From Candidatus Cloacimonadota bacterium (GTDB taxonomy: Bacteria > Cloacimonadota > Cloacimonadia > Cloacimonadales > WRIO01), in NCBI GenBank assembly GCA_009777575.1, contig WRLO01000017.1, positions 1 through 48,652 of the forward strand: a stretch of 48,652 bases of DNA, read 5' to 3'. This document shows, piece by piece, positions 18,881 through 29,632 of the stretch. The number at the start of each line of letters is the position of its first letter. Positions within the stretch are counted from its first letter, which is position 1. Made by a program: the position numbers and the translations under genes. The notes under the pieces were generated by a model that was not told where the DNA came from, ran no database searches, and worked only from the letters and a program-made list of their open reading frames with translations.

Positions 18881-18920
18881 AATTGACAAAATTTGAGACA
18901 ATTTGACCAATTTTGACAAT
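18881..18920 (-). promoter_or_regulatory. Candidate MraZ operator: four 10-bp-phased repeats
   Basis: On the plus strand TTGAC, TTGAG, TTGAC and TTGAC start at 18883, 18893, 18903 and 18913, exactly 10 bases apart, each inside an AATTTTGACAA-like unit. MraZ operators in other bacteria are likewise short direct repeats at 10-bp phase (TGGG-based in E. coli), placed just upstream of mraZ. The sequence here differs from TGGG. A TTGACA on the minus strand at 18936-18931 may be a -35, but no good -10 lies at the right distance. Confidence 0.6.
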
Positions 18921-18936
18921 ATATGATTTTTGTCAA

Positions 18937-19432
18937 CACATTTGTGATTTTTTTTTTCATTTTTTTTAATTTAATATAAAATAATGATGTTAAAGTAATT
19001 TTTAAAAGATGAATTTATAATCAAATTTTTTGTATTTTTCAAATTAAAGCAATTTATGCTTTTTAGAACCATAGAAGTGAAATTTTTTTGTCATACTAAA
19101 AAATAGATGTGTTTTATTATTGCTATTGATGAGGAATAATGGACGATTCTGATTGAAGTGTCTTCGCTACATTCAATATGACAAAAAGTTATCTAATTGA
19201 TGGTTCATGCTGATTCAGAGTGAAGGTTCTCGTCTTTAAAATTAATTAATTTAAATTCTTTGACAAATGACAAGGAATTTATAATTTGGCTTAGAATATC
19301 CAAAATGTATCTGATTCAAAAGCTTGCTTACGATATCACTTAAAGAAAATATTAGCTTACTTCAACTTAACTCTAAAAAGGAATCTATTCTGCAAGATGG
19401 TTTATTCTCTTAAATAATTAACGGAGGAATAT
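18937..19432. other. Divergent intergenic region, no gene seen
   Basis: This region lies between mraZ and the YgjP-like gene and is very AT-rich, with poly-T tracts near 18948-18970. Around 19146-19186 it carries a worn copy of an interspersed repeat (ATTCTGATTGAAGTGTCTTC followed by TATGACA), also seen near 28115, 44680 and 47885. I see no open frame with a ribosome binding site. Confidence 0.5.
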
Positions 19433-20104
19433 ATGGATTACAAGATTTTTTACTCAAACAGAAAATCTTTAACTATTTCTATACGAAATGGAGAATTACA
19501 GGTTAGAGCTCCATTTAATATGTCTAAGACTGACATTGATAAATTTGTTTTACAAAAAGAAAAGTGGATAAATAAACATCTTGTTAATGAAAAAGAGAGG
19601 TTTCAGAATCGAGAAAAATTTACTCTAAATTATGGTGATATAGTTTTTTTTAGAGGAAAAGAATATCTAATAACAGAGAGAGATAGCAATTTGGCTGGTT
19701 TTGATGAAAAAGTTTTTTATATGCCTAAAGGAATGAATCCTGAAAGTATAAAAGCTACTTGTGTTCATTTATATCGTATTCTTGCAAAAAAGTATTTAAC
19801 TCATAGAACCTTGATTCTCGCTAAACAAATGTCGCTTTCACCAAGGGCTATCAAAATAAATGGAGCCTTGACTCGTTGGGGGAGCTGCTCAAATCAAAAA
19901 AGGATTAACTACTCTTGGAGGCTTGTTCTGGCTGATGATGATGTTATTGATTATGTTATTGTGCATGAACTTGCTCATTTCAAGGAAATGAATCATTCAG
20001 AAAAATTTTGGAAAATTGTAGAAAATATTTTACCAGACTACATTGAAAGAAAGGAAAAACTTCGAGAACTTCAAAAAAAACTATATTCCGAAAAATGGGA
20101 ATAA
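19433..20104 (+). CDS. YgjP-like (DUF45) zinc metallopeptidase
   Basis: The protein has 223 residues and belongs to the YgjP/DUF45 group of minigluzincin-type metalloproteases. The zinc motif is HELAH (His178, Glu179, His182), with a further His188 in KEMNHSEKFW, and the family's LTRWGSCS segment is at residues 146-153. There is no signal peptide, so it is cytosolic. Physiological substrates of this family are not established. AACGGAGGAATAT precedes the ATG. It is transcribed alone and divergently from the dcw operon. Confidence 0.85.
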   Translation: MDYKIFYSNRKSLTISIRNGELQVRAPFNMSKTDIDKFVLQKEKWINKHLVNEKERFQNREKFTLNYGDIVFFRGKEYLITERDSNLAGFDEKVFYMPKGMNPESIKATCVHLYRILAKKYLTHRTLILAKQMSLSPRAIKINGALTRWGSCSNQKRINYSWRLVLADDDVIDYVIVHELAHFKEMNHSEKFWKIVENILPDYIERKEKLRELQKKLYSEKWE

Positions 20105-20424
20105 GATTAAGCTATCCCAAAATGGATGATCTAGGATGGAAGATTCTGAGCTGTTCCATATCCTCGTTGCTGTAGGTTTGCTTCCTTTAATAACGGGGTA
20201 GGGAGATGCCTATTAGTTTTTCCATCGTTGCGAGGTGCCTTCAACGAAATTCCCATCGAAGCAATCTCCGTGTTACTACCACTATCAAGTCTTTGCAGCT
20301 TACCGCTCCCAGTATTATCAATTTTTTATTATTAATACTTATCCACTTTTAAACAATACGATTATTGTTGCTGGTTGCTTCGCTGGCTCACTAAGACGAG
20401 GTGCATTTTAATCAAGGATTAAGA
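20105..20424. repeat. Gene-free spacer made of worn interspersed repeats
   Basis: The stretch holds a C-rich/G-rich mini-element remnant (TTAATAACGGGGTAGGGAGA, 20187-20206). It also holds pieces of a second repeat: CGTTGCGAGGTGC and GAAGCAATCTC around 20224-20270, and GTTGCTTCGCTGGCTCACTA near 20374. Related fragments recur near 44790-44870. No coding potential is visible. Confidence 0.55.
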
Positions 20425-20988
20425 TTATTTCTTATCACTTGCTCCCGGCTTTACAAGTGAGACATTATTTTTACACAGTGGACAGTCTTTTGCTTCCCAG
20501 CTTTCTATATTCATTGTTAATAAAGCTACGAGGTCGTATCCAAAATCAACCTTTCCACCGCTTCTATCCACTATAGCACCTATTGCTTTGACCTCTATTT
20601 GGTTGTTTAGTAATGTTTCTATGACTTCTTTAACGCTGCCACCAGTAGTGATTATATCTTCGATGATGATTGCTTTATCACCTTTTTTGATATCAAATCC
20701 AGACCTTATGCTCATTTTTTCATCTTTTCTTTGAGTAAAGACAAATTTTTTGTTGAGTTTTTTGGCTACCTCATAAGCTAAAACTATTCCTCCATAAGCA
20801 GGTCCTACTATCACATCGCAGTCATAATTTGATAATTTTTCAGCCAGTAAATCACATAATTTCTCTACATATTTTGGGTCATTGATGATTTTTATCTTTT
20901 CTACATAAAACTCACTATGGCGGCCAGATGTTAGTAAAAAATGCCCTTTTAATAAGGCTTTGCTGTCTTCCAAGATTTTTTCAATCAT
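20425..20988 (-). CDS. pyrE: Orotate phosphoribosyltransferase PyrE
   Basis: PyrE converts orotate and PRPP to orotidine 5'-monophosphate in pyrimidine synthesis. The 187-residue protein has LTSGRHSEFYVEK near the N-terminus, DVIVGPAYGGIVLAYEVA, the catalytic-loop RKDEKMSIRSGFDI, and the PRPP motif AIIIEDIITTGGSVKEV (about residues 107-123). A C-terminal DCPLCK segment is found in the short PyrE subfamily. AATAGGAGATAAAA precedes the ATG. It is the last gene of the minus-strand group starting at obgE, 12 bases after the endonuclease gene. Confidence 0.93.
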   Translation of the reverse strand: MIEKILEDSKALLKGHFLLTSGRHSEFYVEKIKIINDPKYVEKLCDLLAEKLSNYDCDVIVGPAYGGIVLAYEVAKKLNKKFVFTQRKDEKMSIRSGFDIKKGDKAIIIEDIITTGGSVKEVIETLLNNQIEVKAIGAIVDRSGGKVDFGYDLVALLTMNIESWEAKDCPLCKNNVSLVKPGASDKK

Positions 20989-21000
20989 TTTTATCTCCTA

Positions 21001-22635
21001 TTATTTTATATATATGAATCTCTGTCTGGATATGATCTCATCATTTTTGATAGTGATAAAATAAATTCCAGAGGATATATTTTCAGGCATGTTAAACTGG
21101 ATAGATTGAGTTCTAATAGTAGTAAAATCATATTGAGTAGTATTCAATAGTTCTATATGTATTCTCTGTCCCCGAAGGTTGTAAATCATCAAATATGAAT
21201 CTGTTATTGGAGTTTTAACCGTTAGAGGCTCAAGAAATTGTATAAAAAATTCTCCCCTCGCTGGATTGGGATACACCAAAATCTCAAATCCATCTACTCT
21301 TGGGATTGTTTCATCAACTATATCAACATTGCTGTTTTTTAGAACAATGTGATATGTACCCATATCAGAATGTATAGTTATTTCGTAAAAATCTTCTAAT
21401 GATTGTATCATAAAGATTTCTATATGTCCTATCTCAGAAGAATTTATCCTTTCTGGATAGTTTAAAACCTCTATATTTTGAGAACTTTTTAATACATTGT
21501 TTATTACAATATCTGTATTTCCTTTGTTAAATAAAGGGATTTTGATAATACCCGTTTCTATAAAAATGATTAAGCTCGGATAAATCAATTCTTTACTTTC
21601 GGGAGTATCTTCATTTGTGCTTATACTATAAATTCTATCAGCAAAAGGAGGATGAGTTATAAAAGGGTTCTTTTTCTGCTGTAAGTCCATGATAGCAAGG
21701 TTTCTATTGTGTTCTCTTTCTGTTACTGCAAAATCTCTATTCCAATTTTTTAATATAGATTCTTGGTTATCAAAAAATGGTGAGAAAGGGTTTTCATAGT
21801 TTATTGCAAAATAGAACATTGCCCTTGCTACATCACCTTTTCGAGCATCTCGCGGTTCAAATACTGGTAAACCTTGTATGCCAAACCCTCTTTTTGAACC
21901 ACCATTTTCCCAAGTAGGTGTTCCATATACGACACCAAAAGGAAGATTAGACCTGATTGTATTTGCCAAAGAATTACAGGGAGAGAGGATATATAAATCT
22001 GACTGAGCAGGTCTTATACTTGCTCCCATACTTTGAGGCCATATATGCTCAGTATTCATAATATTACCATTAGGAATACCATCAGTTTCCACCAAAATTC
22101 CTGTATAGATACATTCTACAAAACCATCTACATTGTCTATAGTGCCAAACATCCATTGTCTTGCATTGAGGTAGCTTAATTCTGTATGGTTATTTACCAA
22201 TCTAAACAGCTCTTTTTTTAAATCATTATCGAAAAGATTGAATGTAGAGGGAAATTCATTATTAGGTAAATATGCTCTCGCTGAAAAGGGCATGTATATT
22301 GGGACATGGTCATGTTGATTGGTAAAAATGAGTGCAGTTTGATAATGTATATTTGTCCCTCCAGAGAAGCTAATATCAAGAGATACACTATCTTCTGCGG
22401 CTATCACAAACAATGAATCCGATAAAGATATATCAGTAAAAAAACTTGAAACTGAGACGATTTGCTCTTCAGAAAAAATATTCTTTATGTAAATCTGTAT
22501 AAAATGAGTTTCATTTATCTCAATTTCTCCGAAATCAATCGAGTCTAACTCGTTGCCTTCATAAGATAAAGATAGAGGTAATGCGTAAATAATGCTGAAT
22601 ATTACTATTAGGAATATAGTTACTATAGTTTTCAA
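21001..22635 (-). CDS. Secreted endonuclease I family protein with C-terminal sorting-like domain
   Basis: The 544-residue protein has a hydrophobic signal segment at residues 1-19. Residues about 25-125 form an Ig-like domain resembling the abnormal-spindle/choice-of-anchor type. The endonuclease I (His-Me finger) domain spans about 130-330, with NTEHIWPQS (catalytic-type His197) and SDLYILSPCNSLANTIRSNL. The last about 90 residues (ILVYPNPARGEFFIQF to SSGIYFITIKN) match the type IX sorting/FlgD-like domains of FCB bacteria. It is probably an exported, nonspecific nuclease. The start is a TTG with AGGAGATATAT before it; no ATG fits. An rph-nuclease-pyrE order is unusual. Confidence 0.85.
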   Translation of the reverse strand: MKTIVTIFLIVIFSIIYALPLSLSYEGNELDSIDFGEIEINETHFIQIYIKNIFSEEQIVSVSSFFTDISLSDSLFVIAAEDSVSLDISFSGGTNIHYQTALIFTNQHDHVPIYMPFSARAYLPNNEFPSTFNLFDNDLKKELFRLVNNHTELSYLNARQWMFGTIDNVDGFVECIYTGILVETDGIPNGNIMNTEHIWPQSMGASIRPAQSDLYILSPCNSLANTIRSNLPFGVVYGTPTWENGGSKRGFGIQGLPVFEPRDARKGDVARAMFYFAINYENPFSPFFDNQESILKNWNRDFAVTEREHNRNLAIMDLQQKKNPFITHPPFADRIYSISTNEDTPESKELIYPSLIIFIETGIIKIPLFNKGNTDIVINNVLKSSQNIEVLNYPERINSSEIGHIEIFMIQSLEDFYEITIHSDMGTYHIVLKNSNVDIVDETIPRVDGFEILVYPNPARGEFFIQFLEPLTVKTPITDSYLMIYNLRGQRIHIELLNTTQYDFTTIRTQSIQFNMPENISSGIYFITIKNDEIISRQRFIYIK

Positions 22636-22657
22636 ATATATCTCCTATTTTTTTATT

Positions 22658-23437
22658 TTAGTTATTTTTTAAAACAGATTTTTGATGCTTTATTAATCCT
22701 CGAATAGCACTCTCAGCCTCATCAAGCATCGTATTTAAAACTTCTCGAGGAAAACTATACTCTTCTCCAGTTCCTTGAATTTCTACAAATTTTCCAGATT
22801 CGGTCATAACTACATTCATATCGACCTGAGCTTGACTATCTTTTTCATAATCTAGATCAACATACACTTTTCCATCACAAATTCCTACACTAACAGCTGC
22901 TATCAGCTCTTTCATTGGATTTTCCTTTATTCCTAAACCGATTATTGGTGATTGGCTTATTTGTTGACTATCCGGCTTCGATAAGTCATTTAACAAATTT
23001 GTTAAAATAATTTTTTCAAAAGCGTGATACAAAGCCACTGCAGCTCCTGTTATTGCTGTGGTTCTTGTGCCTCCGTCTGCCTGTATTACATCACAATCAA
23101 CTGTAACAGTATACCCGTCCAACTTTTTCAGATCTATCACTGCTCGCAGAGAACGACCTATCATCCGTTGAATTTCAGCGGTTCTTCCTGTTACTTTACC
23201 TGCTGAAGATTCCCGTCTTGTTCGAGTTTTTGTAGCGCGAGGTAACATGCTATATTCTGCTGTAACCCAGCCTTTCCCGGTTTCTTTCATAAATGCTGGA
23301 ACTCCGTTTTCTATGGAAACATTACATAAAACTTTTGTGTTCCCAACTTCTATTAAAATTGAGCCTTCCGGGACCGATAAAAAATCTTTTGTAAACTTTA
23401 TTTCTCTTGTCATAAATCGCCTCTTAATATGCCGCAT
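22658..23437 (-). CDS. rph: Ribonuclease PH
   Basis: RNase PH is a phosphorolytic 3'-5' exoribonuclease that trims tRNA 3' ends. The 259-residue protein follows E. coli RNase PH closely: [75 protein letters not shown] and [20 protein letters not shown] keep the ATG at 23437, which overlaps dprA by 14 bases, because its MRHIKRR lines up with the conserved MRxxGR start. An alternative ATG at 23413 has a better ribosome binding site (AAGAGGCGATTT). The glycine of MRxxGR is absent. Confidence 0.95.
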   Translation of the reverse strand: MRHIKRRFMTREIKFTKDFLSVPEGSILIEVGNTKVLCNVSIENGVPAFMKETGKGWVTAEYSMLPRATKTRTRRESSAGKVTGRTAEIQRMIGRSLRAVIDLKKLDGYTVTVDCDVIQADGGTRTTAITGAAVALYHAFEKIILTNLLNDLSKPDSQQISQSPIIGLGIKENPMKELIAAVSVGICDGKVYVDLDYEKDSQAQVDMNVVMTESGKFVEIQGTGEEYSFPREVLNTMLDEAESAIRGLIKHQKSVLKNN

Positions 23438-24557
23438 ATCGACAGTTTTCTGTCTGCCTTATAGCATCTTTCATTTCCATAACAAATAATAAAGCAGAAA
23501 TTTCACCTATAGGTAACCCTGTTTCTACTACAAGCTGATCGATATGAATATCAGGTGAATAATTACGAATAATTTCAAATATTTTGCTTTCTTCTTCAGT
23601 CAATTCTATTTTTTTTACTGGCTTATTTACTGAATATTCAACATTGTAATCCATTACTATGTCATCTGGGGTTAATATTATTTTTGCTCCTTTAGAGATG
23701 AGAGAATTAGGACCCTGAGCTTCTGGTCTGATAATATCACCCGGTAGTGCATAAACCTCTTTTCCCTGCTCCAAAGCGAATTTTGCTGTTATCATTGCAC
23801 CAGATTGAAGTGAACCTTCAATAACGCAAACTCCCTTAGAAAGACCTGCAACTATCCTATTTCTTTGTGGAAAGTGAAATTTCTCAAAAGGTAAACAGGG
23901 CAATATTTCAGATATAATCAATCCTTTTTCTTTAATTCTATGATAAAGTTCTCTGTTTTGAGGAGGATAAATAGTATCAAGACCGCATGCTAGTACTGCA
24001 ATGGTAAAACCTCCTGAATCAAGAGTTTTTCTATGTGCTACTGAATCAATTCCTAGTGCCATTCCGCTACATATTATAAAATTGCTTGTAACTAATGAAT
24101 TCACTATTTTTTCAGTTAAATATCTCCCGTATTGTGTGGCTTTTCTTGTCCCGACAATGCTGATTATATGCCCCCCATTACAAGGGGGGGTAGCGGGGAT
24201 ATCATCTATATTTCTCATCAATGACACATCCCCTAAAGCTGTCAAAAACAAAGGCGGTTGATATATTGACCGCAGTTGGTCGGGATAATCATCATCAAAA
24301 AAGCTGATAAATTTGAATTCAGGACTATTTGTGATATAATGAACTATTTTATCCCAAAGCGGAGGTTCTAAATCTTCTTGAAGTAGTTTTTTGGTTTCAT
24401 AACTTAAATAATCGATATTTTTCCACAAATCACTTTTTATGCCTATATAATCTACAGGGTCTCCTAAATCACTAATGATTTTGTGAGCCATTATATTCCC
24501 GATAGATTTCTGTTCAGTCAATCTATACCATGCTTTAATCTTTTTTATATCTATCAT
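23424..24557 (-). CDS. dprA: DNA processing protein DprA
   Basis: DprA loads RecA on incoming single-stranded DNA during natural transformation. The 377-residue protein has an N-terminal SAM/HhH-like region and the Rossmann-like domain ([71 protein letters not shown]). A C-terminal winged helix spans about 310-377. All are family-typical. Just before the first Rossmann strand is an extra stretch [10 protein letters not shown] encoded by a palindromic repeat inserted in frame. GGAG lies 11 bases before the ATG. It follows obgE by 6 bases. Confidence 0.96.
   Translation of the reverse strand: MIDIKKIKAWYRLTEQKSIGNIMAHKIISDLGDPVDYIGIKSDLWKNIDYLSYETKKLLQEDLEPPLWDKIVHYITNSPEFKFISFFDDDYPDQLRSIYQPPLFLTALGDVSLMRNIDDIPATPPCNGGHIISIVGTRKATQYGRYLTEKIVNSLVTSNFIICSGMALGIDSVAHRKTLDSGGFTIAVLACGLDTIYPPQNRELYHRIKEKGLIISEILPCLPFEKFHFPQRNRIVAGLSKGVCVIEGSLQSGAMITAKFALEQGKEVYALPGDIIRPEAQGPNSLISKGAKIILTPDDIVMDYNVEYSVNKPVKKIELTEEESKIFEIIRNYSPDIHIDQLVVETGLPIGEISALLFVMEMKDAIRQTENCRYAAY
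24171..24199. repeat. C-rich/G-rich palindromic mini-element within dprA (copy 5)
   Basis: CCCCCC (24171-24176), a 7-base spacer and GGGGGGG (24184-24190) form a strong stem, followed by TAGCGGGGA. It is translated in frame as ATPPCNGG at the edge of the DprA Rossmann domain. Confidence 0.75.
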
Positions 24558-24563
24558 GTTTTG

Positions 24564-25769
<1,206 letters not shown>

Positions 25770-25788
<19 letters not shown>

Positions 25789-25824
25789 CAATCTCCGATC
25801 ACCAAAAAAGGTAATCGGAGATTG
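25770..25824 (-). terminator. Probable htpG terminator hairpin
   Basis: CAATCTCCGATCACC (25789-25803) pairs with GGTAATCGGAGATTG (25810-25824) with one mismatch around an A6 loop. On the minus strand the stem is followed by TTGCTATTTTATATTTAT. It lies about 130 bases past the htpG stop. Confidence 0.65.
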
Positions 25825-25952
25825 GCACTGAAGAAAATGGTTTAATGCTTTGATAAAATTTCGCTCAGGATGAAAAAAAGTTAACAATTTGATTGTTCAC
25901 CACCTCATTTGAAGAATCTCTGTGATAAAATCCTTTGTTTTTTCTTTTTTCC

Positions 25953-27776
25953 TTAACCATGAACTAATTTCAATACCTTATTTGCATTTTCCACAAAAGA
26001 CTTTAATTCTTCACCAGTAAATCTCTTTTGTTCCAGCATAGCGAGGTCATGAATATAGGTGATCAAAGTTTTTGCTTCGTCAGTTTTTCCAGCGAGACTT
26101 AGGTCATAGATCTTTTTCACTGTGGGATTTTCAGCATTCAAAACAAAAGTATGGTCTCTTAAAAAACTCTCAGTACCACCTGTTTGCAAGGCACTCATTT
26201 CAGAAAATCGCCTCATAAACTCATTAAAAATGACCATACCGGGTAAAGCATTTGATTTAAGACTTTTAATTTCTATTTTGATCTTATCATCGTTTAATAG
26301 GTTTTGGATTTTTTCTTCAAGATTTTGATTAAAAGTTTTATTGTCTTGATCAAGAAGTTCTACCTTCTCATTGTCAATCAAAAGATCGTTAATTTCAGAA
26401 TCTATTCTGACAAAACTGATGTCCGGATTTTTCATTTCCAGAGATTGCATTAAGTGAGTATCAAGTGGAGATTCGCAGAAAATCACCTCTATGTTTTGCT
26501 CTTTTATTAGGTTTAGTAGTGAAACCTGTGTGTTTTCACTAACTCCATAATATATCTTTGTCTTTTTATCTTCTTTATCTTGTCGCTCTGAAACAGATTC
26601 AATATATTCAGTGATTGTCATGAAATCACCTTTTGTGTTTTTAAAAATCACAAAATCTCTCATTGTTTCACCAAATTCTTCTTCTGTCAACATTCCGTAT
26701 TTTATTACATTTTTGATATCTTCCCAATATGTTTCATATTTTTTTCTATCTTCTTTGAATGTGCTGATAAACTGGTCGCTTATCTTTTTAACAATATGTT
26801 TTCTGATTTGTTGGACTTGTTTATCGTTTTGTAAAAAACTTCTGGAAACATTTAAGGGTATGTCAGGGACATCTATTCCACCTCTGAGCATAGTCATAAA
26901 TTCAGGGATAAATTCTTTCAGATTGTCTGCTACAAAGACATTATTACAATAGAGTTTTACCTTTCCTTTTAAGAGCTCAATATCCTGTCTCATTTTAGGA
27001 AAATAAAGAATACCTTTGAGTGTAAAAGGATAATCTGTATTGAGATGAATCCAAAATATAGGGTCTTGATAATCATGGAAAATTTTCTTGTAAAACTCTT
27101 TATATTCATCTTCGGTAACATCGATTGGTTTCTTGTTCCAAAGAGCTTCTTTGACATTGACTAAATCTTTTTCAAATTTAATTGGAAAAGGCATAAAACT
27201 ACAGTATTTTTCAAGTAATTCCTTGATTTTATGTGATTCAAGATAGCTCTCTGATTCTGTATTTAGATGTAAGGTCACGGTAGTACCTACATTTTTTCGC
27301 TTTCCCTTTTTTGTGGAATATTCCACTGAACCATCACATTCCCAAAAAGTAGGCTCAGCACCTTCGGTATACGACAATGAATCGATTGTCACTTTGTCTG
27401 ATACCATGAATGAGGAATAAAATCCAAGTCCAAAATGACCTATGATAGCGGCTTGTTTGTCTTTATATTTGCCGATGAAGTCCTCAGCACCTGAAAATGC
27501 TATCTGATTGATATATTTTTCTATTTCCTCTTGGGTCATGCCGATACCATTGTCGATTATAGAGATAGTTTTTTTATTTTTGTCTATCTTTATCTCGATT
27601 TCCAAATCTTCATCTTTGATATTAGTATCAAGCACTTTTCTCTTATTGCTCGCATCTGTAGCGTTTGAAATGAGTTCTCTGACAAAAATATCTTGTTCAG
27701 AATACAACCATTTCTTGATTATCGGAAAAATGTTTTCCGTATGAATGCTTAAATTGCCTTTTTTTGCTTCTGACAT
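25953..27776 (-). CDS. htpG: Chaperone HtpG (Hsp90)
   Basis: HtpG is the bacterial Hsp90 homologue, an ATP-driven dimeric chaperone. The 607-residue protein has the GHKL N-domain motifs ELISNATDAS, IIDNGIGMT, GHFGLGFYSSFMV and GTTVTLHL. The middle domain includes DIPLNVSRSFLQND with its conserved Arg, and a C-terminal dimerisation region completes the protein. TAGGAGATAAA precedes the ATG. The upstream region carries a CIRCE-like inverted repeat, pointing to HrcA-type heat-shock control. It is a single-gene unit ending at a hairpin terminator. Confidence 0.97.
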   Translation of the reverse strand: MSEAKKGNLSIHTENIFPIIKKWLYSEQDIFVRELISNATDASNKRKVLDTNIKDEDLEIEIKIDKNKKTISIIDNGIGMTQEEIEKYINQIAFSGAEDFIGKYKDKQAAIIGHFGLGFYSSFMVSDKVTIDSLSYTEGAEPTFWECDGSVEYSTKKGKRKNVGTTVTLHLNTESESYLESHKIKELLEKYCSFMPFPIKFEKDLVNVKEALWNKKPIDVTEDEYKEFYKKIFHDYQDPIFWIHLNTDYPFTLKGILYFPKMRQDIELLKGKVKLYCNNVFVADNLKEFIPEFMTMLRGGIDVPDIPLNVSRSFLQNDKQVQQIRKHIVKKISDQFISTFKEDRKKYETYWEDIKNVIKYGMLTEEEFGETMRDFVIFKNTKGDFMTITEYIESVSERQDKEDKKTKIYYGVSENTQVSLLNLIKEQNIEVIFCESPLDTHLMQSLEMKNPDISFVRIDSEINDLLIDNEKVELLDQDNKTFNQNLEEKIQNLLNDDKIKIEIKSLKSNALPGMVIFNEFMRRFSEMSALQTGGTESFLRDHTFVLNAENPTVKKIYDLSLAGKTDEAKTLITYIHDLAMLEQKRFTGEELKSFVENANKVLKLVHG

Positions 27777-28256
27777 TTTATCTCCTATAATAAACCCTTA
27801 TTCTTCAAAGGGTTATTTAATGATTGTTTTTTTATTTTGATATATAAATCTTTATCTACTTATAAAAATGAAGTTTTTTTTTCTAAAATATAAAAAAATA
27901 TATTAGTTCTAAAAAACCATTATTTCATTTTAAAGACTAAAAATTTATTTTGTTGACATAAAATTTATCAAAGATTTTTTGTCAAGTATTTTTTAGCAAA
28001 GTTGATATGAGAGTGCTAAATGAGGTTTTCGAATAATTTAATATTTTGTCATTTAGAACAATGTGAACAATCTCAACACCACTGATAAATATAGATTTAC
28101 AGATGCTTCTCTACTTTCAGAATGACATGGAAAAACTATTGTGTGAGAACCTCTAAATATTACAATATGAAATAATCAGAAACTGTTGACAAAATGGGCG
28201 CAATATTTTTCTTTGTTCACGGAATATATTAAAATATAAAATATAAAGAGAAAACT
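27777..28256. other. htpG-pdp divergent regulatory region
   Basis: This 480-base non-coding region contains, on the minus strand, a TTGACA (27985-27980) 195 bases before htpG. On the plus strand a TTGACA lies at 28186-28191 before the nucleoside phosphorylase. A worn interspersed repeat (CTTTCAGAATGACAT, 28109-28123) is also present. The -10 boxes are not clear in either direction. Confidence 0.5.
27993..28019. promoter_or_regulatory. CIRCE-like operator (HrcA box)
   Basis: TTAGCAAAG (27993-28001), exactly nine bases, then GAGTGCTAA (28011-28019). The right half is identical to the CIRCE consensus TTAGCACTC-N9-GAGTGCTAA and the left half matches at six of nine positions. It adjoins the minus-strand TTGACA at 27985, consistent with control of htpG. 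Confidence 0.7.
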
Positions 28257-29573
28257 ATGTTAAATCCTGTGGAAATAATATTAAAAAAAAGAATTGGCAA
28301 CGAACTCACACTTGAAGAAATGTTCTTTATAGTAAATAACTATATCAATGGCAATGTCCCTGATTATCAAATGTCAGCTTTTCTGATGGCAATATTTTTC
28401 AAAGGCATGTCAAAACAAGAAATTGTAAATTTGACAAGAATATATGTGGAGTCTGGTTCGAAGATTGATTTCCCTAAAGAGCTAAAGACAGTTGATAAAC
28501 ATTCTACAGGCGGTGTTGGAGACAAGATAACCATGACACTTGCACCGATTGTAGCTGCTTGTGGCGGGTATATTCCTATGATTTCAGGAAGAGGATTAGG
28601 TCATACTGGTGGGACCTTAGATAAATTGGAGTCTATTCCCGGTTTTAATACATTTATGACAGAAGCTGTTTTCAAAGAAAAAGTCTTGAATCATAAACTT
28701 GCTATCATAGCTCAATCTGCTGACATAGTCCCTGCAGATAAAAAGATATATGCATTGCGTGATGTGACAGCGACTGTAGAAAGTCTACCTTTGATTTGTG
28801 CTAGTATAATGAGTAAAAAGATAGCAGAAGGTTCTCAAAATCTTGTTATAGATTTAAAAGTCGGTAGTGGTGCTTTTATGAAGACTTTACAAGAAGCAGA
28901 AAAACTAGCTGATTTATTAGTTTTTATTGGTGAAAGCTTTGGACAAAAAGTCAGTATAGTCTTTACTAGAATGGACTCACCTATTGGTTATGCTATTGGA
29001 AATGCTTTAGAAATAAAGGAATGTATAGAATATTTACAAGGAAAGATAATTCCAGATATTGACAAAATCACAAAAACTCTCGCTGTAGAGATGTTAAAAT
29101 TATGTTTTTCTATATCTGAAGCTCAATGTGTGCTGAAAATCAATGAAGTCATCAACAATGGCACAGCTTTGAAAAAATTTGAAGAACTAGTGTCCATACA
29201 AGGCGGTGATCCTAATATAGTAAGGAATACATCAATTTTACCTTCCTCGAAGATAATTTTAAATATAGTTTCAAACCAAAAAGGGTATGTCATAAATATA
29301 AATTCTCAACAGATTGGGTATTCTTTAATCAAGATAGGCGCAGGTAGAACAAAACTTGATAGTCCCCTGGATATGGGTTCAGGTGTTTACTTTTATAAAA
29401 AAATAGGTGATTTTATAGAAGTCGGTGAAATTATAGGTGAAGTGCATTGTGCAAGTGAGAAAGCAGGAAATGAGGTTGTTCAAGACATCTTGAATGCAAT
29501 AAATATTTCCGAAACGAAGGTTTTTGAAAAGAAAGATGTTATTATTGGAATAAGGAATGTATTAAATCAATAG
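28257..29573 (+). CDS. pdp: Pyrimidine-nucleoside (thymidine) phosphorylase
   Basis: The enzyme phosphorolyses thymidine, and probably uridine, to base and (deoxy)ribose 1-phosphate in nucleoside salvage. The 438-residue protein has the family signature SGRGLGHTGGTLDKLESIPGF (about residues 112-132). Phosphate-binding KHSTGGVGDKI and the DVTATVESLPLICASIMSKK segment are present, as are LKVGSGAFM and the C-terminal PYNP domain. Length and the DVTATV motif fit the Pdp/DeoA group; sequence alone does not decide thymidine versus broad specificity. AAAGAGAAAACT precedes the ATG. Confidence 0.95.
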   Translation: MLNPVEIILKKRIGNELTLEEMFFIVNNYINGNVPDYQMSAFLMAIFFKGMSKQEIVNLTRIYVESGSKIDFPKELKTVDKHSTGGVGDKITMTLAPIVAACGGYIPMISGRGLGHTGGTLDKLESIPGFNTFMTEAVFKEKVLNHKLAIIAQSADIVPADKKIYALRDVTATVESLPLICASIMSKKIAEGSQNLVIDLKVGSGAFMKTLQEAEKLADLLVFIGESFGQKVSIVFTRMDSPIGYAIGNALEIKECIEYLQGKIIPDIDKITKTLAVEMLKLCFSISEAQCVLKINEVINNGTALKKFEELVSIQGGDPNIVRNTSILPSSKIILNIVSNQKGYVININSQQIGYSLIKIGAGRTKLDSPLDMGSGVYFYKKIGDFIEVGEIIGEVHCASEKAGNEVVQDILNAINISETKVFEKKDVIIGIRNVLNQ

Positions 29574-29582
29574 AAAAAAATA

Positions 29583-29603
29583 AGTCCTCTTTTTTGTAGG
29601 ACT
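29583..29603. other. Small hairpin between pdp and PPC-domain gene
   Basis: AGTCCT (29583-29588) and AGGACT (29598-29603) form a short stem around a T-rich loop just after the pdp stop. No U-tract follows on the plus strand, so it is a weak terminator at best. Confidence 0.35.
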
Positions 29604-29632
29604 AAAATTAGATAATAAAGGGGAATAACTTT

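Noticed and set aside
18883..18941. Plus-strand promoters from the TTGACA words in the mraZ upstream repeats
   Set aside because: No -10-like hexamer lies 16-18 bases after any of them; the exact 10-base phasing fits an operator better.
20105..20424. Possible tRNA or small RNA gene
   Set aside because: I found no cloverleaf, T-loop or conserved RNA motif; the content is explained by worn repeats.
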